A stretch of 64,000 nucleotides of DNA from Fagopyrum homotropicum (Eukaryota; Streptophyta; Magnoliopsida; Caryophyllales; Polygonaceae), in assembly GCA_033239125.1 (NCBI GenBank), contig BSWB01000001.1, forward strand, positions 42,815,501 through 42,879,500, written 5' to 3'. Shown here piece by piece: positions 35,553 through 47,449 of this stretch (positions are counted from its first letter, which is position 1; the number at the start of each line of letters is the position of its first letter). The notes beneath the pieces were generated by a model. It was not told the DNA's origin and searched no databases. It saw only the letters and a program-made list of their open reading frames with translations. Made by a program: the position numbers and the translations under genes.

Positions 35553-36512
35553 ATTATGGGTAAAAATGGTAATTTTAGATCTCATGTAAATAAAATCGGG
35601 TAACAGAAAATGGTAAGTCAAATTAGGTAAGTTAAATTGGGTAATTAGTATCGGATAAGTAAATCGGGTACTTGAAATAGAGTAAGTGAAATTGAAGAAG
35701 TAAAATAGGGCAAGTAAAATCGCATAACTGAAATTGGGTATCCAAAATTGAGATTGAGTAAGTAAAATCGGATAACTAATATCGGGTAAATAAAATCACG
35801 TAAGTAAAATCGGGTAGCTGAAATTGGGTAATTGAAAGTGGATTAGTAAAATCATATAACTATAACTAGGTAAGCGAAATTGGATAAATGAAATTGGATA
35901 AGTCGGGTAAGTCGGATAAGTAAAATCGAGTAACTAATACTGGATAAGTAAAAATCGAGTAACTAAATTCCGGTAAGTAAAATCAGGAAATTGAAACCAG
36001 GTAAGTCAATTGGGTATTAAAATCAGATAAGTAAATAGGGTACGTGGAATAGATCAATAGAGTAAGTGAAATTGGGTAAGTAAAATGGACAAGTAAAATC
36101 CAATAACTAAAATTGGGTATTCAAAATTGAGATTGGGTAAGTAAAATCGGATAACTAACATCGGGTAACTAAAATCACGTAAATAAAAACAGGGTAACTA
36201 AATTGGGTAATTTAAATTGGGTAACTGAAGTGGACGACTAAAATCATATAACTATAACTAGGTAAGCGAAATTGGATAAATGAAATTGGGTAAGTGAAAT
36301 TGGGTAAGTAAAATCGGTAAGTAAAATTGGGTAATTGGAAATGATAAGTGGAATCGGGTAAGTAAAATCGGGCAAATAAAATTAGGTAACTAACATCCGG
36401 TAAGTAAAATCAAATATGTAAAATCGGGTTGGTAAAATCAAGTTAAAAATTTGGGTAAGTAAAATTGAATAACTAAAACTAGAAATGTGAAGTTGTGTAT
36501 GTGAATTTGGAT
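35553..36512. repeat. Degenerate GGGTAAGTAAAATC minisatellite
   Basis: About 950 bp built from variants of GGGTAAGTAAAATC / GGGTAACTAAAATT, spaced roughly 8 or 16-18 bp. There is no open reading frame, and only scattered copies are exact. Confidence 0.85.
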
Positions 36513-36979
36513 AACTGATTTTTAACTAAATATTTAAAGGGACCATGTTGTACACCAATATAAAAAAAAGATCGACTTTCCAATTTTACCCTTTTAACTT
36601 CGTGATGCACCCGTTTGTATTTCACAAGACGTATAAAAATGTCTCCACCATAAGTCAGATTGAAAATATATGAAAATAAAATATTTATTAGAGTAAAAGA
36701 GATAAGGGTCTAAATTAAGCGAGTAAATAAAAATCGTGGATAACAAATGATTTTTAAATAGTTATAAGAAAAAAATTTATTATACTTTAGTAAAAAGTAA
36801 AAATTCGCGTAAATCTTTATTTTTACTATAATTAAATCTTTTAATTTTATGATTAGTAAAGCTGATTTTATGGCATAATTATGATTTAGTAAAAAAGATA
36901 TTACGAACAAAAACGTGAAGATGTCAAGTCGGCATTTATATCGCTTGTTTTAGTATAAACTAGTTTATATTCCGTATCT
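36513..36979. other. AT-rich intergenic, nothing recognised
   Basis: Very AT-rich, with no coding signal in either direction. Confidence 0.5.
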
Positions 36980-37331
36980 TGCATGAGTATTTGTTAATAA
37001 AATAATTTGAAAGTTGCGTATGCTTGTGATATAAACCAAAAATTACTTTACGTATATAATTGATTCGATATAAGGACATAAAAATATTTAGCGACCCACA
37101 AAACAGTAGGCCAACAATTGACAAAATCGTAGATTAATGACCCATATAACAGATAGATCGCAAACTATCAGCGTTACGTGATGTATAACAAATATTTATC
37201 CGTTATGAATAAATATTGGAGTTCAAATTAATTAAAAGGCAAAAAAATGCATGATTTGTTTAATCTTTAAATCCTCTAATTATATATGTTCTCAAACTAT
37301 CAGCCTTACTCGATAATCGATGTGAGACAGT
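36980..37331. repeat. Satellite-like repeat, left fragment
   Basis: One diverged copy of the roughly 200-bp repeat that resumes at 47450. It contains ATCCGTTATGAATAAA, TTAATCTTTAAATCC, TTCTCAAACTATCAGCCTTA and CGATGTGAGACAG. Element E inserted at its right edge. Confidence 0.75.
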
Positions 37332-37336
37332 AAAAT

Positions 37337-40300
37337 TGTAATATCCGGAATTTTTATTCCGTTTATTTCCAAATCAATTCGGACTTCGAGCCGTTGACGG
37401 TTTCCCATTCTATCTAGTATTTCTTCCTTCACAAATTTTATTATTTTATGTAGAATCTAATTCACATAAAATGATAAAATTATATCAAACTCTAATCCTT
37501 ATAATTATCTATTATTTTATGTAGAATTTAATTCACATAAAACGATAGATTTATATCAAACCCTAGTTATTATAATTCATTCTTATCGATGACAAGTTGT
37601 GACGAGATCATGACTAAGCTGAGACGAGATCATGACTAAGCTGAGACGAGATCATGACAAGCTGTGACGAGTTCAGGACTAAGCTGAGACGAGGCCATGA
37701 CAAAGCCCGACAAATCTGTGACAAACTCATTCATGGGCCTGACAAGGCCATGACGAGTTTTGACAGACTTTTGACAAACATTTCAGCCCACCTTTCTTGC
37801 CACTACTCAGCCCACCTTTCCCTCATTTTGCTTCAGCCCAAGCACAAACTTCTTCAGCCTTGCAGCAGCCCATCCCTGCTCAGCTCCAGCCAGCCCAGAT
37901 CACTCCCGGCCCAAAGAGAAGGCGGCCTGTACTCCGTAACCCTCGCAGCCAGAAGCCCAGCGGATGAGATCTTGTGCACCCGTTACACCGTTTCCCTTCT
38001 TTCCCTCTGTAACCCTAGGCCGCCTCTCCTCTCACACACGTAACATCTTCTGCCTCTCCCTCCTATACGCTCAACGCAACCGGCATGGTCATTCCTGCCA
38101 TCGGAGACAACGAGCAGCAGCAAGACCCCTCTTCCCGAGCCAACAGCCTCGCGTGGCTACTGCAGACGACCCTAGCAATGGCAACAGGGGGCTCTCGCCT
38201 TCTCCTTCTTTCGCTGGCAACAACCTCGCATGGCAGCAGCCGTTCAATAACGCATACAAACCCACTGGCGATGGCCGTCCTTCCCGGGAGCAACAGCAGC
38301 CTTCATTCCTCCATCTTCATCTCAAGCCCTCCTATGGCTCCCCTCTATACGCAACAGCAGATCTCGAGCAACAGATGTAGAGAGAGATCTGCAATCGCGA
38401 GTCGTGCCTCCCTTCTGTCCACGGGTTGCAATCTTCTCCTGCTGCAGAAAACAGCCAGCCGTTGAGCACTCCAGTGACAGCAAACACCAGGAGAAGCCCA
38501 GATCCGCTGAGGCGGAAATAACAAAAGAGCGTCTTCGCCCTTCTTCCGCTTACACGCGAGTTTGTCGGGTTTTGATTGCCGGTAAGCATTTACCCTCTCT
38601 TTATACATGCTGATTAGAACCCCTGTTGTGTCGGGAAACCTGCTAGAACAGCCTCGGAAGATAGCTTGAAGAGCTGAGGCGTTTGCTGAGTTTTCGGTAG
38701 TGAAGAACAGTCAAATTCAGCCCCAGTTTTGGGTAGGTTAGACTCCACCTTTACTGCTGATTTTCGGATATGTTTTAGTCGATATTGTATAGTCTAACAT
38801 ACTAAAATTTCAGAGGAATCCATGTTATGGTTTGAGAGATATGGGGTTTCAAAGTTGACTCATACAGTTCTTATAAATGTGCTGAGTTGAGAAAAACAGC
38901 ATGGGATGCTGTTTTGTGAGATAGTTTTTAATAGGCTCTTGATCTCCATTGGGCTTGAATTTTGGATATGATATAGTCGATACATTGTTGTAGAACATAT
39001 TAAAATTTGGGAGGCATCCAGCGAGTGGTTTGGGAATTATGAATTTTCAAAGATTGAGTCGTAAGCAGTTTTCTGTTGTGCTGAAATTCAGTTTTGTGAG
39101 ATAGTTTTAAACAGGATTTTGATCTCCTTTGCAGCTGAATTTTGGATATATTATAGATAATATTTTATAGTTGAACATATCAAAATTGGGGATAAATCCA
39201 GCGAGTAATTTAGGAGTTATGATTTTTCAAAGTTAAGACAATGTGCTGTTGGTTAAGTGTTGTAACCAACTTTGGAAATTTTTGTAGAAGTGATGGTTGA
39301 ACAGTTTTAAGAAATTCTTGCTCCTAGGAGTAGATGAGATATCATAGATGATCTAGGGAATTATTTCGGAATTTTTATAAGATTATTCGAATTTTATATT
39401 TGAAGCCGAAGTTGGACCTTAATGATCTTTCCGAAAATAAGGAAATGGGTAAATTGTCAGTTTGTAACCAAACTCATCTTTAGGAGTTAGAATATGACTC
39501 TTTAGTCGCAAATAAGAGTTTAGACATAAATTAAGGAATTTTTGGAAGTTTCGAGATCAAGGGTAAAATATTCATTTTACCATAAATTCATACTGTAATC
39601 AATTCCGTTCTATTAAGACCTACTATCTTAGAAGTCTTAGACTTCTAATCACCTAGAAAGTGTGCTGACACACTTGCCTCCTTTGACAGGCCACTGAATT
39701 CCAACTGTACATATCGATTTGCGAATTAGAAAGTCGAGATCTGATTCAGGTAAGTCCACGGACTTACTTAGCTGGTTTTCTTGTATGAGTGTAATGTGTA
39801 TGAGTGGTGTTTGCTAGTTACGATAAACAACGAAACCGGATTAGGCCGACTTTATTATTTGCGTAATTGACCCAAGTGTATGATAACGGGTCGTGACATC
39901 ATCTGCCTAGCTCTTGCGAGAGTTTAGGAGGTTCCCTGCGACCAGCCCAGTCCGGTAGACGGTCAGATGCATTAGTACCATTCCGTGTTGGTAAACGGGG
40001 ACAGGGGCGAGGTTTGGGTATCCCTCGTGTCACAAAATAAGTATCATTAATAATGACATATCACCTAATTAAAAGATAATAAAAATGATTGAGTGTTGCA
40101 TGTTTATTGTGTATGTTGTGTGTTTGTGCTTTTACCTTTATACTTATGCATAGAATGTTAGCTAACGGTTTTATACCGCTTGTAGATGCCTTGCAGGTTA
40201 AGACAGTTGTGGAGAGATCCGGAGGGAATGGTCAGCCGGGTCCACGTACTTATTTAGTTGGGGACGGGGATGTCTTCTGTTTTTCTTATGTGTCGTTTTG

Positions 40301-40485
40301 GTACCTTTGTTTTGTAAGGCTGATACGTATTATTCATGTATATATTGTTTAAAGTTTTCAAATGTTTTAAATACTTTTGTGCCTTGTTGTAAGATCCAAG
40401 TTAAATTGTTGTCAAACTATGGTCGGGACCCATTGTGAGGTCCTAACCAGTAGCTCCCCGAGTTCTCAGAATTTGGGGTGTTACA
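37337..40485 (+). repeat. 5' LTR of element E
   Basis: 3149 bp. It holds a block of short tandem repeats (CTGAGACGAGATCATGACTA, 37585-37700), a GC-rich Gln/Ser/Pro-coding stretch (37790-38560), and three tandem units of about 170 bp (38755-39240; each with GGATAT...CATACTAAAATT...TTTCAAAG). Small ORFs in the GC-rich block match no known protein. Confidence 0.93.
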
Positions 40486-40488
40486 ATA

Positions 40489-40506
40489 TGGTATCAGAGC
40501 TCTAGG
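40489..40506 (+). other. Primer-binding site of element E
   Basis: TGGTATCAGAGCTCTAGG, the usual complement of initiator methionine tRNA in its first 12 bases, three bases after the LTR. Confidence 0.85.
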
Positions 40507-43500
40507 TTGGCAACAATGACACTTGAAATCTTCTGAAAGACCGAATGTATAAAATAACTAGAACCCGAAAGGGGTCTAAAGTTTTAAACTGGATTTATGT
40601 ATTTACACGCACGCATAGTCGGGTTGTTGGGTTAGTAGTACGTCGGACCACCATCGCTCTCCGTGGATCTCTGCAACTTGGATCGATAGGAGTTAGTATA
40701 GAGACTTTTTATGATGTTTCTTATTATATGTTATATACATGTGAATGCTTAGTTGTTAGTATCCTAAAGGATATTTTATATCCTTTAGTCGTGTTATCAC
40801 GAAGCGATTGTCGCCTCGTGATAAATCAACTTCGGACTTGAAGAATGTCCAGCACGAGGCAATGGAATCGGACCTTGAATTGAGTATTATACTCGTGTAG
40901 GCCGTTTGGTGATCCTTACAAATCATCCAAAGAACAAGCGAACCAATAAGTAAAAGTTGTGAAGATAATTGTTACCACAAGCGTGGGGAGGTTTTGACCT
41001 CCTCAGAGATATAAGAAGTTTGAAAGAAACCACGACACCAATATCCAAAGAATGGAAGCCTGTAGCAGGGTCAACGGAGGTTCAAGAAGGCGATATTACC
41101 ACCAACACTAGTGAAGAAATCTGTATGGGAGAACGACCTTGCTAGACTCGAGAGTCCAAGGTAACCCGAATTATCACGGGACCTAAGCCACCAACACAGA
41201 CGGTCCATGCAAAAGGATCTGCACGTGGATGATCATTTCGGCCATAATAATTTCAAAGACGCTTGCAAACTATCGTGGAAACTTGAAACGACTATTTGTG
41301 TCAGATGAACGACACAATCGGACTAGAGAAATGGAGTTAGCCCATAAGAAGCCGAAGGGTGGAAGGTAGAACGAACTAAAGAAGTATAAAAGGATTATTG
41401 TGAGCAACCATTTACCTACTAGCTAAGGAAATTTTGACAGATCACAATTAACATGGAATGGAGACTTACAACTTAATGTAAGAGCGAAAGATAGACTTCA
41501 CAAGCCGGGAGACGTTTTGTCTTCTTTCAAGATAAGAATTCTAAGAAGAATCACAACACCAGTATCGAAAGGATCGAAGCCCGGTAACATAGTCAACAGA
41601 GATTTGGAAGGAAATATTACAAACAACGCCGATTGAGGAACCTGTGCTTGTGAGAATTGTGTGGTGGACTAAAGAGTCCAAGGTAACCCCATTTATAACA
41701 GAACATAGGTCATCAACATAGACAGTCCCTGTAAAGGGACTACAATTGGGAGGTAATTAAAAGTCATCAGAACTACAAGACGCTTACCATCTATCGTGGA
41801 GTGTTAGGAACAACTTTTAACGTCAGTCGAATGGCACAATGAGACTTGAGAAAGAAATTTGTCCCAAAGGAAGAAGAAGAGTGAAAGATAAGACGAACTA
41901 AAGAAGGATAAAAGTATTAATCTAGTAGGTGATGTGCACCAAAAGTTTAATACTAGTAGAGATATGAGATTGAGATAACTCAATTATAGACTGACCGATG
42001 TCAACCAAGAGCGTGCAAGTATTGTTGGATATTGACGATTTATGTGCCGTTAAGAAGAGATATTTGTGACTGTGGATCTATGGAGTAGCTTCACCGACGC
42101 CTTAGAGGATTCCCTCAAGTAGGCAACTACAACCTTCTTGGATGAATTAAAGGTATAAAGAGAAACGTTTTAAGGGTTACCTCTTGGCCAGTTAAGATCA
42201 AACTCCGGTCAATTCAGAGAGTTTGAATCCATGGTAGAAGAATTAAGAAAGTAAGCGGAAGACGTTGTGTTTCAATCGTTGTTTTATTTTCTTAAGGCAA
42301 GTAAAGAAGGTACTTAGTACTTCATCCGTATACGACTCATGGTGTAATTGGGAGAAAGAGCTTTGAGGTCAATCATTTTGTACTTACAGAAAAGGTCCTT
42401 AGGATTAATAAGTGACAATAGGAGAATCAGAGTAGCGCAACGGAAGTGTGGTGGGTCCTAACCCACAAACAAGAAGCTCAAGGGTACTGATGGATGTCGT
42501 GTCGAGTTTAAGATGGTGATAGTTGGTGAAATGTATTCTAGTTGGAAGGAACGTGAGATAGCCTATGTGGAGTTACTGAAAATATTGTATGGAAACTTAT
42601 GTGCATGTAGAGGTAATAGAAGGAGACTACTACCCTATTATGGATCCGAGTGAAGAGTGATGGCTTTGTTACATGTTGCCAGACAAGTAGTGTGGAATTC
42701 TGTACTAATAGAATACTCTAGAGTGAGTTTTCAGGATGGATTAGGAAAGAATTAATGATGTAATAAAAATATTGTGCATGGTCTGCACTAGAAAGTTCAA
42801 AGGGAGTAACTACCATCCTGAGTCGAAGATACATAAGAATGAGAAGCGACAGGAGCATACTTGCAACCTAGTAACTGTGCTTAAGAAAGCATGATCTCGG
42901 AGTAGATTTTATGTGTAATATTATATCGGAACAGAGCATAGTTGCGTTTTAAGTCAGAGGGATATTATCGGTCTGATAACCATGGTGGAGAAAAGAGTGC
43001 AGTGCTGATGGTATGTTAACAATTATTGAGTAGTCATGATCAAATAACGGTGATAGGAGATCACTTTGTGTCTAATACCGGTATTCCGGACGTATTCTAG
43101 GTCACTTAAGATCTTGGAAAATGCGTGATAAACCTAAGTTTGAGCAAACGATATATGAGAGATTTGTAAATAATATAATAATGCCAAGTGAACAAAGAGG
43201 ATGACCACTAGATTCGATTTTTAGTTGTCTCGAGTGTTAGACCTGAAAAGGGTAAAGGTGACGATTCCTTACTTGAGGAGTAAGATGACTGAGTAATATT
43301 AAAAGACAAGACCAAGTGGGTCGTGATACGAAGAGCATTGAGCACTTGGTAAATGTTGGTGGATGTCCAAGACCTTTGACCTGATTGTGTAGTCAGAACC
43401 TTTTCAGAAGGCCGGAAGTAAGTTGTCATAACAAAGGGAAGAAAGTTGAATAGATAATTTTTCCGTAAGGTCATCAAAGGATCTAGAAGTGATTTGTGTA

Positions 43501-44279
43501 AGGAAAACCATTGGAAGTTTTAAAGCGGTTTAAAAGTGACTGATGGACTAGTTCCCTCACCCTATTGGAGAGGGTAGCTTTAGTTTTCCACGGAAACTAA
43601 GTTTGGGAATTGAGTTTGAGAATTTCAGTTGGAGAGATACCTACCAGACACGAGTTAGGTCATCAGATTAGATGATCAGACAGTTGAGCCGGATGATACC
43701 GGTGAGATATCCGGTAACCACTCTAGAACGTGGTAGCAAGCGCTTGTGATCTAAGTACCTGAAAATATTTAAGATTTAGTGGTTTATGAGAATCCGATAA
43801 GGCTACCTAAGATATGGGGGATAGTAAGAGACGTAACATTTCCAAGACCTACGTAGCGATAGTTGTAACCTCGGGAGTGACTAGTTAGGGCTTGACCTTG
43901 TATGTGTGATACTGTTTGATTGCTTGTTAATTTCATGATTGAGTGTTTAGTCACTGTTGTGTTCTTTTGGTAACCTTGATGTGTGGGATACTTGGATGGG
44001 GAAACGACGAGACTTTTGTGTAGTGATCAAACACACCCATTTGGTGCCTTAAAGGCCGATCAAGATTGTCTTACCCTAAGTTTCGGGACGAAACTTATTC
44101 TGAGGGGGATCTGATGTAACGACCAGTTTTTTTTCGTTATGTCTTGATAGGGTTAGAGAGGTGTAGGGAACGAATAAAAATTTAATGAGACTAGGACATA
44201 CCCGTTTATTTATGGAAGTCGTTTAATTAAGTACCTTGTTCTAAGTTTCGGGACGAAACTTATTTTAAGGGGGTACTGA
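40507..44279 (+). other. Non-coding interior of element E
   Basis: No ORF longer than about 100 codons and no recognisable gag or pol motifs. A diverged tandem duplication of about 450-500 bp covers roughly 40975-41400 and 41480-41930 (shared CAAGACGCTTACCATCTATCG-type and AGAGTCCAAGGTAACCC blocks). Two polypurine-tract cassettes starting TTTCGGGACGAAACTTATT lie at 44082 and 44247. Confidence 0.75.
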
Positions 44280-47200
44280 TGTAATATCCGGAATTTTTAT
44301 TCCGTTTATTTCCGAATCAATTCGGACTTCGAGCCGTTGACGGTTTCCCATTCTATCTAGTATTTCTTCCTTCACAAATTTTATTATTTTATGTAGAATC
44401 TAATTCACATAAAATGATAAAATTATATCAAACTCTAATCCTTATAATTATCTATTATTTTATGTAGAATTTAATTCACATAAAATGATAGATTTATATC
44501 AAACCCTAGTTATTATAATTCATTCTTATCGATGACAAGCTGTGACGAGATCATGACTAAGCTGAGACGAGATCATGACTAAACTGAGACGAGATCATGA
44601 CAAGCTGTGACGAGTTCAGGACTAAGCTGAGACGAGGCCATGACAAAGCCCGACAAATCTGTGACAAACTCATTCATGGGCCTGACAAGGCCATGACGAG
44701 TTTTGACAGACTTTTGACAAACATTTCAGCCCACCTTTCTTGCCACTACTCAGCCCACCTTTCCCTCATTTTGCTTCAGCCCAAGCACAAACTTCTTCAG
44801 CCTTGCAGCAGCCCATCCCTGCTCAGCTCTAGCCAGCCCAGATCACTCCCGGCCCAAAGAGAAGGCGGCCTGTACTCCGTAACCCTCGCAGCCAGAAGCC
44901 CAGCGGATGAGATCTTGTGCAGCCGTTACACCGTTTCCCTTCTTTCCCTCTGTAACCCTAGGCCGCCTCTCCTCTCACACACGTAACATCTTCTGCCTCT
45001 CCCTCCTATACGCTCAACGCAACCGGCATGGTCATTCCTGCCATCGGAGACAACGAGCAGCAGCAAGACCCCTCTTCCCGAGCCAACAGCCTTGCGTGGC
45101 TACTGCAGACGACCCTAGCGATGGCAACAGGGGGCTCTCGCCTTCTCCTTCTTTCGCTGGCAACAACCTCGCGTGGCAGCAGCCGTTCAATAACGCATAC
45201 AAACCCACTGGCGATGGCCGTCCTTCCCGGGAGCAACATCATCCTTCATTCCTCCATCTTCATCTCGAGCCCTCCTATGGCTCCCCTCTATACGCAGCAG
45301 CAGATCTCGAGCAACAGATGTAGAGAGAGATCTGCAATCGCGAGTCTTGCCTCCCTTCTGTCCACGGGTTGCAATCTTCTCCTGCTGCAGAAAAACAGCC
45401 AGCCGTCGAGCACTCCAGTGACAGCAAACACCAGGAGAAGCCCAGATCCGCTGAGGCGGAAATAACAGAAGAGCGTCTTCGCCCTTCTTCCGCTTACACG
45501 CGAGTTTGTCGGGTTTTGATTGCCGGTAAGGACCTCACTTCACCTTGCTGCATTTACCCTCTCTTTATACATGCTGATTAGAACCCCTGTCGTGTCGGGA
45601 AACCTTCTAGAACAGCCTCGGAAGATAGCTTGAAGAGCTGAGGCGTTTGCTGAGTTTTCGGTAGTGAAGAACAGTCAAATTCAGCCCCAGTTTTGGGTAG
45701 GTTAGACTCCACCTTTACTGCTGATTTTCGGATATGTTTTAGTCGATATTGTATAGTCTAACATACTAAAATTTCAGAGGAATCCATGTTATGGTTTGAG
45801 AGATATGGGGTTTCAAAGTTGACTCATACAGTTCTTATAAATGTGCTGAGTTGAGAAAAACAGCATGGGATGCTGTTTTGTGAGATAGTTTTTAATAGGC
45901 TCTTGATCTCCGTTGGGCTTGAATTTTGGATATGATATAGTCGATACATTGTTGTAGAACATATTAAAATTTGGGAGGCATCCAGCGAGTGGTTTGGGAA
46001 TTATGAATTTTCAAAGATTGAGTCTTAAGCAGTTTTCTGTTGTGCTGAAATTCGGTTTTGTGAGATAGTTTTAAACAGGATTTTGATCTCCTTTGCAGCT
46101 GAATTTTGGATATATTATAGATAATATTTTATAGTAGAACATATCAAAATTGGGGATAAATCCAGCGAGTAATTTAGGAGTTATGATTTTTCAAAGTTAA
46201 GACAATGTGCTGTTGGTTAAGTGTTGTAACCAACTTTGGAAATTTTTGTAGAAGTGATGGTTGAACAGTTTTAAGAAATTCTTGCTCCTAGGAGTAGATG
46301 AGATATCATAGATGATCTAGGGAATTATTTCGGAATTTTTATAAGATTATTCGAATTTTAAATTTGAAGCCGAAGTTGGACCTTAATGATCTTTCCGAAA
46401 ATAAGGAAATGGGTAAATTGTCAGTTTGTAACCAAACTCATCTTTAGGAGTTAGAATATGACTCTTTAGTCGCAAATAAGAGTTTAGACATAAATTAAGG
46501 AATTTTTGGAAGTTTCGAGATCAAGGGTAAAATAGTCATTTTACCATAAATTCATACTGTAATCAATTCCGTTCTATTAAGACCTACTATCTTAGAAGTC
46601 TTAGACTTCTAATCACCTAGAAAGTGTGCTGACACACTTGCCTCCTTTGACAGGCCACTGAATTCCAACTGTACATATCGATTTGCGAATTAGAAAGTCG
46701 AGATCTGATTCAGGTAAGTCCACGGACTTACTTAGCTGGTTTTCTTGTATGAGTGTAATGTGTATGAGTGGTGTTTGCTAGTTACGATAAACAACGAAAC
46801 CGGATTAGGCCGACTTTATTATTTGCGTAATTGACCCAAGTGTATGATAACGGGTCGTGACATCATCTGCCTAGCTCTTGCGAGAGTCTAGGAGGTTCCC
46901 TGCGACCAGCCTAGTCCGGTAGACGGTCAGATGCATTAGTACCATTCCGTGTTGGTAAACGGGGACAGGGGCGAGGTTTGGGAATCCCTCGTGTCACAAA
47001 ATAAGTATCATTAATAATGACATATCACCTAATTAAAAGATAATAAAAATGATTGAGTGTTGCATGTTTATTGTGTATGTTGTGTGTTTGTGCTTTTACC
47101 TTTATACTTATGCATAGAATGTTAGCTAACGGTTTTATACCGCTTGTAGATGCCTTGCAGGTTAAGACAGTTGTGGAGAGATCCGGAGGGAATGGTCAGC

Positions 47201-47449
47201 CGGGTCCACGTACTTATTTAGTTGGGGACGGGGATGTCTTCTGTTTTTCTTATGTGTCGTTTTGGTACCTTTGTTTTGTAAGGCTGATACGTATTATTCA
47301 TGTATATATTGTTTAAAGTTTTCAAATGTTTTAAATACTTTTGTGCCTTGTTGTAAGATCCAAGTTAAATTGTTGTCAAACTATGGTCGGGACCCATTGT
47401 GAGGTCCTAACCAGTAGCTCCCCGAGTTCTCAGAATTTGGGGTGTTACA
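44280..47449 (+). repeat. 3' LTR of element E
   Basis: 3170 bp, nearly identical to 37337-40485, with a 20-bp extra segment near 45529-45550. Followed directly by AAAAT and the satellite sequence. Confidence 0.93.

Larger units (their letters stand above)
37337..47449 (+). mobile_element. Element E: large non-coding LTR element (LARD-like)
   Basis: 10,113 bp with two LTRs of 3.15 kb, a tRNA-iMet-type primer-binding site, a 3.8-kb interior without any convincing retrotransposon protein, and a polypurine tract. A perfect AAAAT duplication flanks it (37332-37336 and 47450-47454). LTRs differ by about 1 percent by eye (roughly 28 substitutions and a 20-bp indel), so it moved fairly recently and must have used proteins from another element. 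LTR start TGTAATATCC and end GGTGTTACA suggest a Ty3 relative. Confidence 0.9.

Noticed and set aside
37654..38613. Several overlapping ORFs in the LTR of E, repeated at 44597-45581
   Set aside because: Present in both LTRs, overlap one another in different frames, resemble no known protein, and are best explained by GC-rich composition. Recorded only as a possible captured piece.
43208..43477. Minus ORF in the interior of E
   Set aside because: Isolated, no homology recognised, antisense to the element; expected by chance in 3.8 kb.
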